64,000 nucleotides of DNA, from positions 1-64,000 of the forward strand of contig JBBQCI010000006.1 of assembly GCA_038318565.1 (NCBI GenBank). The letters are read 5' to 3'. Made by a program: the position numbers and the translations under genes. The notes below the pieces were generated by a model. That model ran no database searches, was not told where the DNA came from, and saw nothing but the letters and a program-made list of their open reading frames with translations. This DNA comes from UBA11346 sp038318565 (GTDB lineage Bacteria; Planctomycetota; UBA11346). Shown here one piece after another: positions 42,927 to 51,497 of the stretch. Numbering within the stretch: the first letter of the stretch is position 1; the number at the start of each line of letters is the position of its first letter.

Positions 42927-45008
42927 ATGGAGGATGACCGCCTCGTTCAGCTAGCGCTCTCGCGCGGCTATGTTTCACAAGATCAGATCGATCGCGCCAA
43001 GGCCGAGCAGAAGTCGCTGGCTGACCGCGGGATCGATCATGGCGTCTATTTCCTGCTGCAGGACCTGGGCTTTCTCAGTGATGGTGACGCCCGTGACCTG
43101 CGTCGCTCGGTCAGCTCGTCATCGGTTCGTGCCTTGGAAATCGACGGCTTCGTCATCCAGGGGCGCCTGGGCAGTGGCGGCATGGGCGATGTCTTCCGCG
43201 CCGTCCATCCCGATGGCCGTATCTCAGCGGTCAAACTGCTGTCAGCCAAGCTGGCCCGCAGCGAGGAATACGTGCGCCGCTTCCTGCGGGAAGCCAGGGC
43301 GATGCAGCGTTTGTCCCATCCCTACATTGTTGGGGTGCATGGGGCCGGCGAAAGCCTGGGTACTCGCTACATCCTCATGGAACTGGTTGATGGTCCCAGC
43401 CTCAAGTCGTGGTTGATCGAGAAAGGTAAGCTTGATCCGGCGCACGCCATCCATTTGCTACTGCAGATATCCGAGGCCTTGGCGCATGCCTGGGGTCACG
43501 GCGTGCTGCACCGGGACGTCAAGCCAGCCAATATCCTGCTGGGACCGCCTCGTCCCGGTGTCGCTGAGCCATTCTGCTCCAAGCTCTGCGACTTCGGCCT
43601 GGCTAGGTTGGGTCCTGACACCGGCGATGCCGACCTGTCGCATGGCGGCCTCACCGGCACCGGGTTGGCTCTGGGCACGCCACACTACATGAGTCCCGAG
43701 CAGGCCAGTGGCGAACATGACGTCGACCAGCGCGCCGACATCTATGGGCTAGGCGCGACCATCTTCCACGCCCTGCTCGGCCAGACCCTGTACAGCGGCA
43801 AGAGCTCGGCTGTCATCATGTATAAGCAGGTGACCGAGACGGCCGATCTGCAACTGTTGCGCACGGCCAAGATCGACGAGCGATTGGTGTCGCTGCTCGG
43901 CCGCATGCTGGAGAAGCGGCGGGCCCAGCGCATCGGCTCCTGGGACGAGGTGGTCGCAGCCCTGCGTCCGCTAGTGCCGGCCACCGGCTCGGCTGCCGTC
44001 GCGCCGGCAGCGATGCCAACGGCCCAGGTGCCAACCGTTACGGTCCAGCCAGCCCCTTCCCGCCCGCTTCTCAGCGTCCCCACGCCGTTGGCCGAGCCAA
44101 TACCGGCCTTCGTGCCGGCGCGGCGCGGGCTGCTGACGCCGCTGGTGATCACGGCAGGGGTGGTCGTTCTAGTGACCATGGCTGCGGTCGGTTGGTTACT
44201 CAGCACATCTGGTGGCGCACCGATCGAGCCAGCCGGTCTTCCGGCTGCACTTGCAGCGTATGCTGCCGCTCCGGAGCCGGGCAGGGTCATCCTGCTTGCC
44301 CCGGGCATCTACTCCGGCCCGCTCCGGCTGGGCACATCCCACCGCGGGCTGCGCCTGCGGGCCTCCGGGGGTGGCGTGGAGATCCGCGCATCCGGTGGAC
44401 CAGCTCTGATCTGTGATCCCGGTCTGATTGATGCGCATCTCGAAGGGATAGTGTTGAACGGAGGCATCGAGACGATCGGTGGCTGTGATCTGCATCTGAC
44501 TGCCGTCGAAGTACGGGGCGGCATGACCATCGGTGGTGGCGTGGTAACCGCCGAGCGGATCCGCGTTTCTGAGCGGATTGTGGTGCGTGATCGCGGTTCT
44601 CTGTCAGTTTCCGCCTCGCAGCTCGATGGAGGACTCGAGGTCGACCGCGCGGATGTCCGCCTGCAACGCCTGGTCATCCGCGGGGTTGTCGCCGTACGCA
44701 ATGGTAGCCTGCACGTCGATGGCGTTCGTATCGTCGCTGCTGCGTCTCCTGGCCTTAGCCTGGACCACGCTGCGCTTACCGCCGCAGATCTCACGATCAG
44801 CGCACCAGGCGTCGGCCTAAATGCCCGGGCTAGTGAGGCGACCGAGGTGCGGGGACTCTCCATCGATGGCGCCGGTCCTGCGGTGGTGTGGAGTGGCGAG
44901 CGGCAGCCGACCTGGCACTGGGAACGCTTCGCCCTGGCAACCCCTCCCCAGGGACTGCCAGGACAGGTACCACCCGGCCCTGGCGCCGATCCGGCCCGTT
45001 TGCCATGA
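42927..45008 (+). CDS. Ser/Thr protein kinase with beta-helix ectodomain
   Basis: This is a 693-residue transmembrane Hanks-type kinase. Residues 1-65 form a small helical domain resembling the GspE N-terminal (MshEN) type. The kinase domain (about 72-345) has G-loop GRLGSGGMGDVF, AVKLL, catalytic LHRDVKPANILL, CDFGLAR and GTPHYMSPEQ. One membrane helix follows near 395-415. The outer part (about 430-690) is a run of short beta turns (DLHLTAVEVRGGMTIGGG, VDRADVRLQRLVIRG) typical of right-handed parallel beta-helices. It probably senses an envelope polymer. FHA-domain proteins could read its product phosphosites. Confidence 0.93.
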   Translation: MEDDRLVQLALSRGYVSQDQIDRAKAEQKSLADRGIDHGVYFLLQDLGFLSDGDARDLRRSVSSSSVRALEIDGFVIQGRLGSGGMGDVFRAVHPDGRISAVKLLSAKLARSEEYVRRFLREARAMQRLSHPYIVGVHGAGESLGTRYILMELVDGPSLKSWLIEKGKLDPAHAIHLLLQISEALAHAWGHGVLHRDVKPANILLGPPRPGVAEPFCSKLCDFGLARLGPDTGDADLSHGGLTGTGLALGTPHYMSPEQASGEHDVDQRADIYGLGATIFHALLGQTLYSGKSSAVIMYKQVTETADLQLLRTAKIDERLVSLLGRMLEKRRAQRIGSWDEVVAALRPLVPATGSAAVAPAAMPTAQVPTVTVQPAPSRPLLSVPTPLAEPIPAFVPARRGLLTPLVITAGVVVLVTMAAVGWLLSTSGGAPIEPAGLPAALAAYAAAPEPGRVILLAPGIYSGPLRLGTSHRGLRLRASGGGVEIRASGGPALICDPGLIDAHLEGIVLNGGIETIGGCDLHLTAVEVRGGMTIGGGVVTAERIRVSERIVVRDRGSLSVSASQLDGGLEVDRADVRLQRLVIRGVVAVRNGSLHVDGVRIVAAASPGLSLDHAALTAADLTISAPGVGLNARASEATEVRGLSIDGAGPAVVWSGERQPTWHWERFALATPPQGLPGQVPPGPGADPARLP

Positions 45009-45078
45009 CCCGTCCTGGGCAGCCCAGCCTTGCACGGCGACTCCCCGCGGGCTACACCTTCCTTCAAGCGAGGACCGC

Positions 45079-45450
45079 ATGCCCAAGACCGTACTGATCG
45101 TCGATGACAGCGCGATGATGCGCAAGATCGTCATGAAGAATCTCAAGGACTGCGGTTATGACGTAACCGTGATCGAGGCCGGCGATGGCAAGGAGGGACT
45201 CGATAAGTTCGCCGTAGGTGGTGTCGATCTCGTCCTCTCCGATTGGAACATGCCCAACATGGATGGCCTCACGATGGTCCGTGAGATGCGTAAGCTGGAT
45301 CCCGAGAAGAAGGTTCCGATCATCATGATCACCACCGAGGGCTCGGCCGACAAGGTCAAGGAAGCGGTCCTGGCCGGCGCGAATAATTACCTCGCCAAGC
45401 CCTTTACCGCTGAGCGATTCAAGGAAAAGCTCTCCAAGATCCTGGGTTAG
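45079..45450 (+). CDS. CheY-like response regulator
   Basis: This 123-residue stand-alone receiver shows VDDSAMMRK, phosphoacceptor LVLSDWNMPNMDGL, ITTEGSAD and LAKPFTAERFKEKL, close to chemotaxis CheY. No flagellar or chemotaxis genes are in the window, so it may serve pilus-based motility or another kinase. It starts 70 bp after the Ser/Thr kinase gene, with AGGACC upstream of ATG 45079, and lies 2 bp ahead of the NtrC-type gene, so the two are probably co-transcribed. Confidence 0.93.
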   Translation: MPKTVLIVDDSAMMRKIVMKNLKDCGYDVTVIEAGDGKEGLDKFAVGGVDLVLSDWNMPNMDGLTMVREMRKLDPEKKVPIIMITTEGSADKVKEAVLAGANNYLAKPFTAERFKEKLSKILG

Positions 45451-45452
45451 AC

Positions 45453-46886
45453 GTGTCCCAGACCATCCTGGTCGTCGATGACGAGCCAGCCATCCGGTTG
45501 GCGGTTCGTCGGGCGTTCGCTGACATTGAAGTCCGCGAAGCGGAGACCTGCGCCCAGGCCTTGGATCTGGCCCGCGAATCCTACCCGGACCTGTGCATTC
45601 TTGACCAACGTCTGCCCGACGGCGATGGCCTGACCCTGGTCGCCAAACTGAAGGGCATCGACCCTGACCTGCCGGTTGTGCTGTTGACCGGCCACGGATC
45701 GGTCGACCTGGCCGTCGAGGCCCTCAAGGTTGGCGTGGCCGACTTCCTGGAGAAGCCCTTCCCACTTGAGCGTCTGCGCACCACGGTGCGCAATCTGCTG
45801 GAGAAGCAGTCACTTGGTCGCCAGGTCAAACGCCTGACCGGCAAGGCCGATGGCCGCAGCCGCATGATTGCCCAGAGCACGGCAATGAAACGGGTGCTAT
45901 CCCTGGTCAAACGGGTAGCCGCCGTCCCGGCCACCACCGTGCTGATCCAAGGCGAAAGCGGTGTCGGTAAGGAGTTGGTCGCCAAGGCCATCCACGAGCG
46001 CAGCGCCCGCGCGGACAAAGCTTTCGTCGCGATCAACTGCGCGGCCCTGTCCGAGCATCTCCTCGAGGCTGAGTTATTCGGCTACGAGAAGGGGGCCTTC
46101 ACCGGGGCCGACAGCAAGGGCAAGTCGGGCCTCTTCGAAGTCGCTAGCGGTGGCACCTTGTTCCTCGATGAAGTTGGTGAGATGCCGCTCGCCCTGCAGA
46201 CCAAGTTGCTGCGCGCTCTGCAAGAGCGTCGCTTCCGCCGGGTCGGTGGACTCGTCGATGTCGACGTCGATGTCCGAGTGGTCGCTGCGACCAACCGCGA
46301 TCTGCGGTCAGAAGTGGCCGCCGGCCGCTTCCGCCAGGATCTCTATTTCCGTCTGAAGGTCGTGCCGATCCCGGTGCCTCCGCTGCGCGAACGTCGTGAA
46401 GATATCCTACCATTGGCTGACCATCTGATGGCCCGGCTCGGGCCGGAGCTGGGCCGACCGCAGGCCACGCTCAGCGAAGCCTCCCGTGCAGCGATGCGCG
46501 CCTACGACTGGCCGGGCAACGTCCGGGAACTCGCCAATGCGATCGAACGGGCGGTGATCTGCGCCGAGGCTGATGCCATTCAGCCTGACGACCTGCCGAT
46601 GGACGAGCAGGTCGTGATCCCGGTGCGCGATCAGGCCGCTGGGCTGCGCGCCGCCCATGCGGAACCCGCACCCCGCACTCCGGATCCCGGACCGCCGGTA
46701 GGTAGCATCATCCTGCCTCCCGAGCTGCGCGACCTCGCCACGGTCGAAGCAATGCTGATCCGCGCCGCCCTGGCGGAATCGGGAGGACAGAAATCCAAGG
46801 CGGCGGAGCGTCTGGGCATCAACCGGACCACGCTGTACAACAAGTTAAAGGAACTCGGCGTCGACGGTTCCGAGGTCTCGTCATGA
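45453..46886 (+). CDS. NtrC-type sigma-54 activator
   Basis: This 477-residue transcription activator has three domains: a receiver (VVDDEPAIR, phosphoacceptor LCILDQRLPDGDG), a central AAA+ domain (about residues 145-375), and a C-terminal Fis-type helix-turn-helix (GGQKSKAAERLGINRTTLYNKL). The AAA+ part has Walker A GESGVGKE, the sigma-54 contact loop GAFTGA, FLDEVGEMPL, and FREDLYF-like FRQDLYFRL. It should drive RNA polymerase with sigma-54 when phosphorylated. The start is GTG at 45453. Its stop overlaps the histidine kinase start by 4 bp; the target promoters are unknown. Confidence 0.95.
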   Translation: MSQTILVVDDEPAIRLAVRRAFADIEVREAETCAQALDLARESYPDLCILDQRLPDGDGLTLVAKLKGIDPDLPVVLLTGHGSVDLAVEALKVGVADFLEKPFPLERLRTTVRNLLEKQSLGRQVKRLTGKADGRSRMIAQSTAMKRVLSLVKRVAAVPATTVLIQGESGVGKELVAKAIHERSARADKAFVAINCAALSEHLLEAELFGYEKGAFTGADSKGKSGLFEVASGGTLFLDEVGEMPLALQTKLLRALQERRFRRVGGLVDVDVDVRVVAATNRDLRSEVAAGRFRQDLYFRLKVVPIPVPPLRERREDILPLADHLMARLGPELGRPQATLSEASRAAMRAYDWPGNVRELANAIERAVICAEADAIQPDDLPMDEQVVIPVRDQAAGLRAAHAEPAPRTPDPGPPVGSIILPPELRDLATVEAMLIRAALAESGGQKSKAAERLGINRTTLYNKLKELGVDGSEVSS

Positions 46887-47623
46887 GCGACAGCGGCCCA
46901 CATCCCATCGTCGTCACGGCCGATTCCAGCCAGCCGCTGACCGAGCGTCGTCGCCTGCGCGCCGAAGTCGCCCAGCTCAAGCCGATGGCGGAACTCGGCC
47001 GCATGGCAGCGACCGTCACGCATGAGATCCGTAATCCGCTCGCTGGCATCAGCGCCAATGCCGAATTGTTGCGTGAAGCGTTGGATGACCCGCGCGACGT
47101 CGAGTTGGTGGACACCATCCTCGGCGAGGTCCAGCGCCTGGGCAATCTGGTCACTGACCTGCTGTACTACTGCCGCGAACGTCCAGCCGAGGACCGGCCC
47201 TTGGATCTCGGTTCGGTCGCCCGCACCATCTGCGATCTGTCCCGTCCGGACGCCGAGGGTGCCGCGGTTACGCTTTCGTGGCACGGCACAGGCACGGCGC
47301 GAGGCGACAGCGAGTTGAGTCGCCAATCCCTCCTGAACGTCGTGCGGAATGCCATCCAGGCCTGTAGTCCCGGTGGAGCCGTCCGTATCGAGATCGCTGA
47401 TGGACGGATCGCTGTCCGCGACACCGGCCGAGGTGTGTCGGCTCAAGTCCGCGACACCTTGTTCGAGCCGTTTGTAACCGGCAAGACCCGTGGGCTTGGG
47501 TTGGGCGCGACAGTCGCCAAGCGTTGTCAACTACGTCAGGGTGGCGATCTCGGGCTTGAGGATACCGGACCGGGCGGTTCCACGTTCCTGCTGACATGGC
47601 AGCGAGAACTCGCCAGCCCCTGA
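46883..47623 (+). CDS. NtrB-like sensor histidine kinase
   Basis: This 246-residue cytoplasmic kinase has a short N-terminal part without a PAS domain, HisKA with the phospho-His in MAATVTHEIRNPLAGIS (about residue 49), and HATPase boxes SLLNVVRNAIQACSPGG, VRDTGRGVS and TRGLGLGATVAKR. It overlaps the NtrC-type gene and is probably its cognate kinase. With no sensor domain of its own, its signal may come from a partner protein. Confidence 0.93.
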   Translation: MSDSGPHPIVVTADSSQPLTERRRLRAEVAQLKPMAELGRMAATVTHEIRNPLAGISANAELLREALDDPRDVELVDTILGEVQRLGNLVTDLLYYCRERPAEDRPLDLGSVARTICDLSRPDAEGAAVTLSWHGTGTARGDSELSRQSLLNVVRNAIQACSPGGAVRIEIADGRIAVRDTGRGVSAQVRDTLFEPFVTGKTRGLGLGATVAKRCQLRQGGDLGLEDTGPGGSTFLLTWQRELASP

Positions 47624-47667
47624 CTGGATATCGGTTTAGATCACTGTCGACGCGCAGTCTTTTTTCC

Positions 47668-47696
47668 TTAACGCTGCGGTCCAAAGACGATATCAT
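47668..47696 (+). promoter_or_regulatory. Sigma-70-like promoter
   Basis: TTAACG (47668-47673) and TATCAT (47691-47696) are separated by 17 bases. They match 4 of 6 and 5 of 6 consensus positions. They lie 24 bp upstream of the small repetitive gene at 47721. Confidence 0.5.
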
Positions 47697-47720
47697 CGCC
47701 GACACGAGCGAGGGCCAGCC

Positions 47721-48104
47721 ATGCAATCACCAGCCGCCATAAGCAGTGCCGCCATAAGCAGTGCCGCCATAAGCAGTGGCGCCAGCAGTGGCGCCAGCAG
47801 TGGCGCCAGCAGTGCCGCGAATAAGACGCAACTCGCCAGCCAGACGGTGGTCCCACCGCAGGATCCACGCCGAGTTGAGGAGCAGGCTGAGCAACGTCGC
47901 GTCGCATCCGGTTCTTCGGCGTCGTCGAAGCCTGACACCGCCCAGATCTCGCCCCAGGCCCGCGCCTTGGCCGATTCGGAGGGTGCTCCGACCAGCGCCA
48001 CCCGTCAACAGCAACAGGTCGATGAACGCCGACAGCCAGAGCGCCAGCAGGCTGCCCAGCAGAGCCAGGGCTACCAGCAGCAGCGCCTCGACATCGTCGC
48101 CTGA
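47721..48104 (+). CDS. Small low-complexity protein
   Basis: The predicted 127-residue protein is rich in Ala, Ser and Gln. It opens with AISSA and GASS repeats, carries a DTAQISPQARALADSEG segment (a 'IS..A..LA' motif seen in other small envelope or FlgM-like proteins), and ends in a Gln-rich coil. No signal peptide. The function is unknown. A reasonable promoter lies just upstream, and GAGGGCC precedes ATG 47721 as a possible ribosome binding site, which supports a real gene. A perfect terminator hairpin follows. Confidence 0.55.
   Translation: MQSPAAISSAAISSAAISSGASSGASSGASSAANKTQLASQTVVPPQDPRRVEEQAEQRRVASGSSASSKPDTAQISPQARALADSEGAPTSATRQQQQVDERRQPERQQAAQQSQGYQQQRLDIVA
47733..47813 (+). 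repeat. Two adjacent tandem repeats in a coding region
   Basis: Three exact copies of the 15-mer GCCGCCATAAGCAGT (47733-47777) are followed directly by three exact copies of the 12-mer GGCGCCAGCAGT (47778-47813). Both are multiples of three, so copy changes keep the reading frame. Confidence 0.95.
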
Positions 48105-48152
48105 ATTGTCGGGCGTCGTGGCTGGGTACGTCGTTCCTCTTCGTCTTGAAAC

Positions 48153-48185
48153 AACAACACCTCGGGCATGGCCCGAGGTGTTGTT
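48153..48185. terminator. Strong hairpin terminator between convergent genes
   Basis: A perfect 15-bp stem (AACAACACCTCGGGC / GCCCGAGGTGTTGTT) closes over the loop ATG. On the minus strand it is followed by GTTTC, after fusA. It can stop both fusA and the small gene at 47721. Confidence 0.85.
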
Positions 48186-48221
48186 CTTGGCTGCATCAGA
48201 TCCGGATCATCCGGATGGGAA

Positions 48222-50315
48222 TCAAGCCTTCTTGGAGATCGCGGCAACCAGCGCGGCCGGGACCTGCTTGTAATTTGCCGGTTCCATCGAGTAGCTGGCG
48301 CGACCCTGGCTCATCGAGCGCAGGTCGGTGGTATAGCCGAACATGCCCTCGAGGGGCACTTCGCAGCAGATGATCTTGTTCACGCCGCGATCCAGCGTCT
48401 CGGTGATCATCGCACGCTTGGACTGCAGGCTGCCCATGACGGTGCCGGTGAACTGGTCGGGCGTCTCGACTTCGACCTTCATCCACGGCTCAAGCACGAC
48501 ACAGCCGAGCTTGGGGAAGGCTTCGCGGATCGCCAGCGAGCCGGCAGCGATGAACGCTTCCTGGCTGGAGTCGACGTCGTGGTACGAACCGTCGATCAGC
48601 TTGATGTGCACGTTGATCGTCGGGAACCCCGAGATGTAGCCACGCTGCAGCGACGAGCGGACGCCTTCCTCGATCGGTCCACGGTATTCCTTGGGAATCG
48701 TGCCGCCGCGGATGCCGTCCTCGAAGATGATTTCGTGGCCGGCCGCGATCTCTTCAGCGGTAAGCGGACGGATCTCCAGGGTGCAATCGCCGTACTGGCC
48801 GCGGCCACCCGACTGCTTGACGTGCTTGCCGCGGATTTCGATCGACTTGGTGATCGTCTCGCGGTAGCTGACCTTGGGCTTGCCGACGATGGCGTCGACC
48901 TTGTATTCGTCACGAATGCGGTGCGACAGCACTTCGAGATGTAGTTCGCCCATGCCCGCGATGATCAGCTGGCTGGTCTCGGGATCGGTCCACTTCTTGA
49001 AGGTCGGATCTTCGCGTTCGAGGCGGGCCAGGGCGTAGGCCAGCTTTTCCTTGTCGGCGTTCGACTTGGGCTCGATCGCCATGGTGATCACCGGCTTGGC
49101 GAAGGTGATACCTTCGAGCAGCATCGGCTTGGTGTCGCTGGGCGAAACCAGGGTGTCGCCGGTCAGAGTGTTCTTCAAGCCGACCAGGGCGCAGATGTCA
49201 CCGGCCGGGCTGTCGCTGATTTTGTACGGAGCGGCACCAACCAGCTTGACCATGCGGCTGGCGCGTTCTGGCTTGCCCGAGGGCATGCACAGCAGTTGGT
49301 CGCCTTCGTTGATCTGACCCTGGTAGACGCGGACGAACGAGACGTCGCCGAGCTGCGGCATGTTCATGATCTTGAAGACCATGGCGCGTAACGGGGCCTT
49401 CGGATCGGGCTTGGTCTCGACCGGGTTCGACTTGGTCAGGTCGTCCATCTCGTACTGGGTCATGTTGTGCGACTCGATCGGGTTGGGCAGGTAAGCCACC
49501 ACCGCGTCGAGCAGCATCTGCACACCCTTGTTCTTGAGCGCCGAACCGAGCAGCATGGGCTGCAGCTTGAAGTGCATGCAGCCGTGCTTCAGGCCTTCGA
49601 TGATCTCGGCGTTGTTCAAGGTGCCGTTTTCGAGGTATTTCTCCATCAGCCCGTCGCTCTCGCCAGCGACCGTCTCGATCATGCGATCGCGCTTCTTCTT
49701 CGCCTCTTCGAGGTGTTCGGCGGGGATGTCGTGCTCGATCTGATCTTCGCCATTCTCACCTTCGAAGGTGTAGAACTTCATCGCGATGAGATCGACGATG
49801 CCCTTGAAGTCTTCGGCCGAACCGACCGGCATCTGAATCGGGCAGGGGTTGGCTCCGAGGCGCTCTCTCACCTGGTCGACGACGCGTTCGAAGTTGGCGC
49901 CCATGCGGTCCATCTTGTTGACGAACACGAGGCGCGGGACCTTGTACTTGTTGGCCTGGCGCCACACCGTCTCGGACTGAGCCTGGACGCCACCGACCGA
50001 GCAGAACACGACCACGGCGCCGTCGAGTACGCGGCACGAGCGTTCCACCTCGGCGGTGAAATCGACGTGTCCCGGCGTGTCGATCAGGTTGATGTAGATG
50101 TCCTTCCAATTGCAGAACACGGCCGCGGCGGTGATGGTGATGCCGCGCTCGGCCTCTTCCTTCATCCAGTCCGTGGTCGAGGCACCTTCGTGGACCTCAC
50201 CAATTTTGTGCTTCTTGCCGGTGTAGTAGAGGATGCGCTCTGAAACCGTCGTCTTGCCCGAGTCGATATGGGCGACGATGCCGAAGTTGCGCGTCTTGAG
50301 GAGGTTCAGGGCCAT
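48222..50315 (-). CDS. fusA: Translation elongation factor G
   Basis: EF-G is the GTPase that drives ribosomal translocation and, with RRF, recycling. The 697-residue length is normal. GTPase motifs are AHIDSGKTT (residues 15-23), GITITAAA, DTPGHVDF and NKMD. Domain II-V landmarks include SGGRGQYG, GGTIPKEYRGPIEEGV and SYSMEPANYKQVP. The gene stands alone, not in the rpsL-rpsG-tuf operon, so there may be a second copy elsewhere. A terminator follows. Confidence 0.96.
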   Translation of the reverse strand: MALNLLKTRNFGIVAHIDSGKTTVSERILYYTGKKHKIGEVHEGASTTDWMKEEAERGITITAAAVFCNWKDIYINLIDTPGHVDFTAEVERSCRVLDGAVVVFCSVGGVQAQSETVWRQANKYKVPRLVFVNKMDRMGANFERVVDQVRERLGANPCPIQMPVGSAEDFKGIVDLIAMKFYTFEGENGEDQIEHDIPAEHLEEAKKKRDRMIETVAGESDGLMEKYLENGTLNNAEIIEGLKHGCMHFKLQPMLLGSALKNKGVQMLLDAVVAYLPNPIESHNMTQYEMDDLTKSNPVETKPDPKAPLRAMVFKIMNMPQLGDVSFVRVYQGQINEGDQLLCMPSGKPERASRMVKLVGAAPYKISDSPAGDICALVGLKNTLTGDTLVSPSDTKPMLLEGITFAKPVITMAIEPKSNADKEKLAYALARLEREDPTFKKWTDPETSQLIIAGMGELHLEVLSHRIRDEYKVDAIVGKPKVSYRETITKSIEIRGKHVKQSGGRGQYGDCTLEIRPLTAEEIAAGHEIIFEDGIRGGTIPKEYRGPIEEGVRSSLQRGYISGFPTINVHIKLIDGSYHDVDSSQEAFIAAGSLAIREAFPKLGCVVLEPWMKVEVETPDQFTGTVMGSLQSKRAMITETLDRGVNKIICCEVPLEGMFGYTTDLRSMSQGRASYSMEPANYKQVPAALVAAISKKA

Positions 50316-50402
50316 GGGTACTCGCTGGTTGTACAGTCGCTGAGGCTAGTCCGCGCCGGGCCTCCGGCGGGAGGGCGGCAGCATGGCGGACAGTACCGGC
50401 GT

Positions 50403-50840
50403 TCAAGGACGTTTAGCTGGGCGTTCTGCTGGGACCACTTCCCAATAAGTCCAGCGACGACTGAGCGGGATCAGCCCGGTCGGTTTCTGACCGCCGACGA
50501 CCTGGATCGGGCTTGTTGGTGTCTGGCGATGCAGCACCCCGGCACTGAGTCCGGACGTCTCGGCGAGACGATACCAGGGATTGCCCTGGGCGTCGACCCC
50601 GCGCAGGTCGAAGCGCTCCAGGGCGAGGTGGGGGATCACGGTGGTCTCCGGACGGCCTGAGGGCAGCGCATAACGGGTCAGCAATTCGTCCCGGCTGGTG
50701 ACGAAACTACGCAATTCATCGATCGCCGCGCGCCCGATGGCCGCCTCGCGCCCGTCGCTGGTGCTGGTCAGGTACCCGACGATCCCTATCGCCAGCAGGA
50801 TGGGCACCAGGAAGGCGCAGGACGAGATCACCCAACGCAT
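50403..50840 (-). CDS. Small membrane protein
   Basis: I do not recognise this protein of about 145 residues. It has one N-terminal membrane segment (CAFLVPILLAIGIVGYL, residues 8-24) and then a periplasmic part with no clear motif. The ATG at 50840 was chosen because CTGGAGGGG lies just upstream. The start overlaps the end of pgeF by 13 bp, so it is the third gene of an infC-pgeF operon. Confidence 0.65.
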   Translation of the reverse strand: MRWVISSCAFLVPILLAIGIVGYLTSTSDGREAAIGRAAIDELRSFVTSRDELLTRYALPSGRPETTVIPHLALERFDLRGVDAQGNPWYRLAETSGLSAGVLHRQTPTSPIQVVGGQKPTGLIPLSRRWTYWEVVPAERPAKRP

Positions 50841-51484
50841 GTGCCCCTCCAGGCGACCAACATCTGGGGAAAACCTGGACCGTCCCGTCGATGGCTGCGC
50901 AGGCGAGGGTCGCGCGAGGTGGTGATCCGGGTGCGTGCGACCATGCCGATCCCGCACGCAGCGCAGTCGCTGGCAATGGCAGCGGGCAGATCGAGCCAGA
51001 CCCGTCCGGGTCGGCCGGGCAGCACCGCCTGTCGCGGCCAGGTTCGGGCCTGCAGGACCGGAGCATCGACCTCAAAATCGTCCGGATGCACCCCGGGACC
51101 GATCAGCGCCTGCCACGCCGTTGGCGGATCAGTGGATAGCGCACGCAGCCGTTCGACCAGAGTCGGCACGATGCCGGCCGCGGTGCCGCGCCAGCCACAG
51201 TGCGCAACCCCCAGGGCATCGCGGGTGGCAATGGCCAGCGGCGGGCAGTCCGATCCGAATACGGCGCAGGCTGTGCCAGAACTGACCAGCCCGTCACCCG
51301 ACGAACCGGTCCCGGTAACTGCGTGGATGACCGAGCCGTGGACCTGCTGTATGACGGCTGGTTCCGGGATCCCGTACAAACGGCACCAGGCGGTACGGGC
51401 CGTTGCCAAACGCAAATCGCCATGGCCGGCAAGGCTCATGGCGATCTGGATGTGTCCGGCCAATTGCCAGCGCAGCGGCTCCAT
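50828..51484 (-). CDS. pgeF: Multicopper polyphenol oxidase / purine nucleoside phosphorylase family
   Basis: This 218-residue member of the YfiH/PgeF (laccase-domain) family is cytoplasmic. Members cleave purine nucleosides with phosphate or edit a peptidoglycan precursor. The zinc ligands and motifs are present: QQVHGSVIH (about residues 46-54), GSDCPPLAI, VAHCGWRGTAAGIV and IGPGVHPDDFEV. It begins 13 bp after the infC stop and overlaps the next small gene. This linkage to infC is not the usual one. Confidence 0.9.
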   Translation of the reverse strand: MEPLRWQLAGHIQIAMSLAGHGDLRLATARTAWCRLYGIPEPAVIQQVHGSVIHAVTGTGSSGDGLVSSGTACAVFGSDCPPLAIATRDALGVAHCGWRGTAAGIVPTLVERLRALSTDPPTAWQALIGPGVHPDDFEVDAPVLQARTWPRQAVLPGRPGRVWLDLPAAIASDCAACGIGMVARTRITTSRDPRLRSHRRDGPGFPQMLVAWRGTCVG

Positions 51485-51497
51485 GCCGTTGACCGGT

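Noticed and set aside
47733..47813. Possible CRISPR array
   Set aside because: The units are 12 and 15 bases, directly adjacent, without spacers and in frame inside a gene; they are tandem repeats.
48168..50243. Plus-strand frames of 258 codons opposite fusA
   Set aside because: EF-G on the minus strand is unambiguous; the antisense products show no family.
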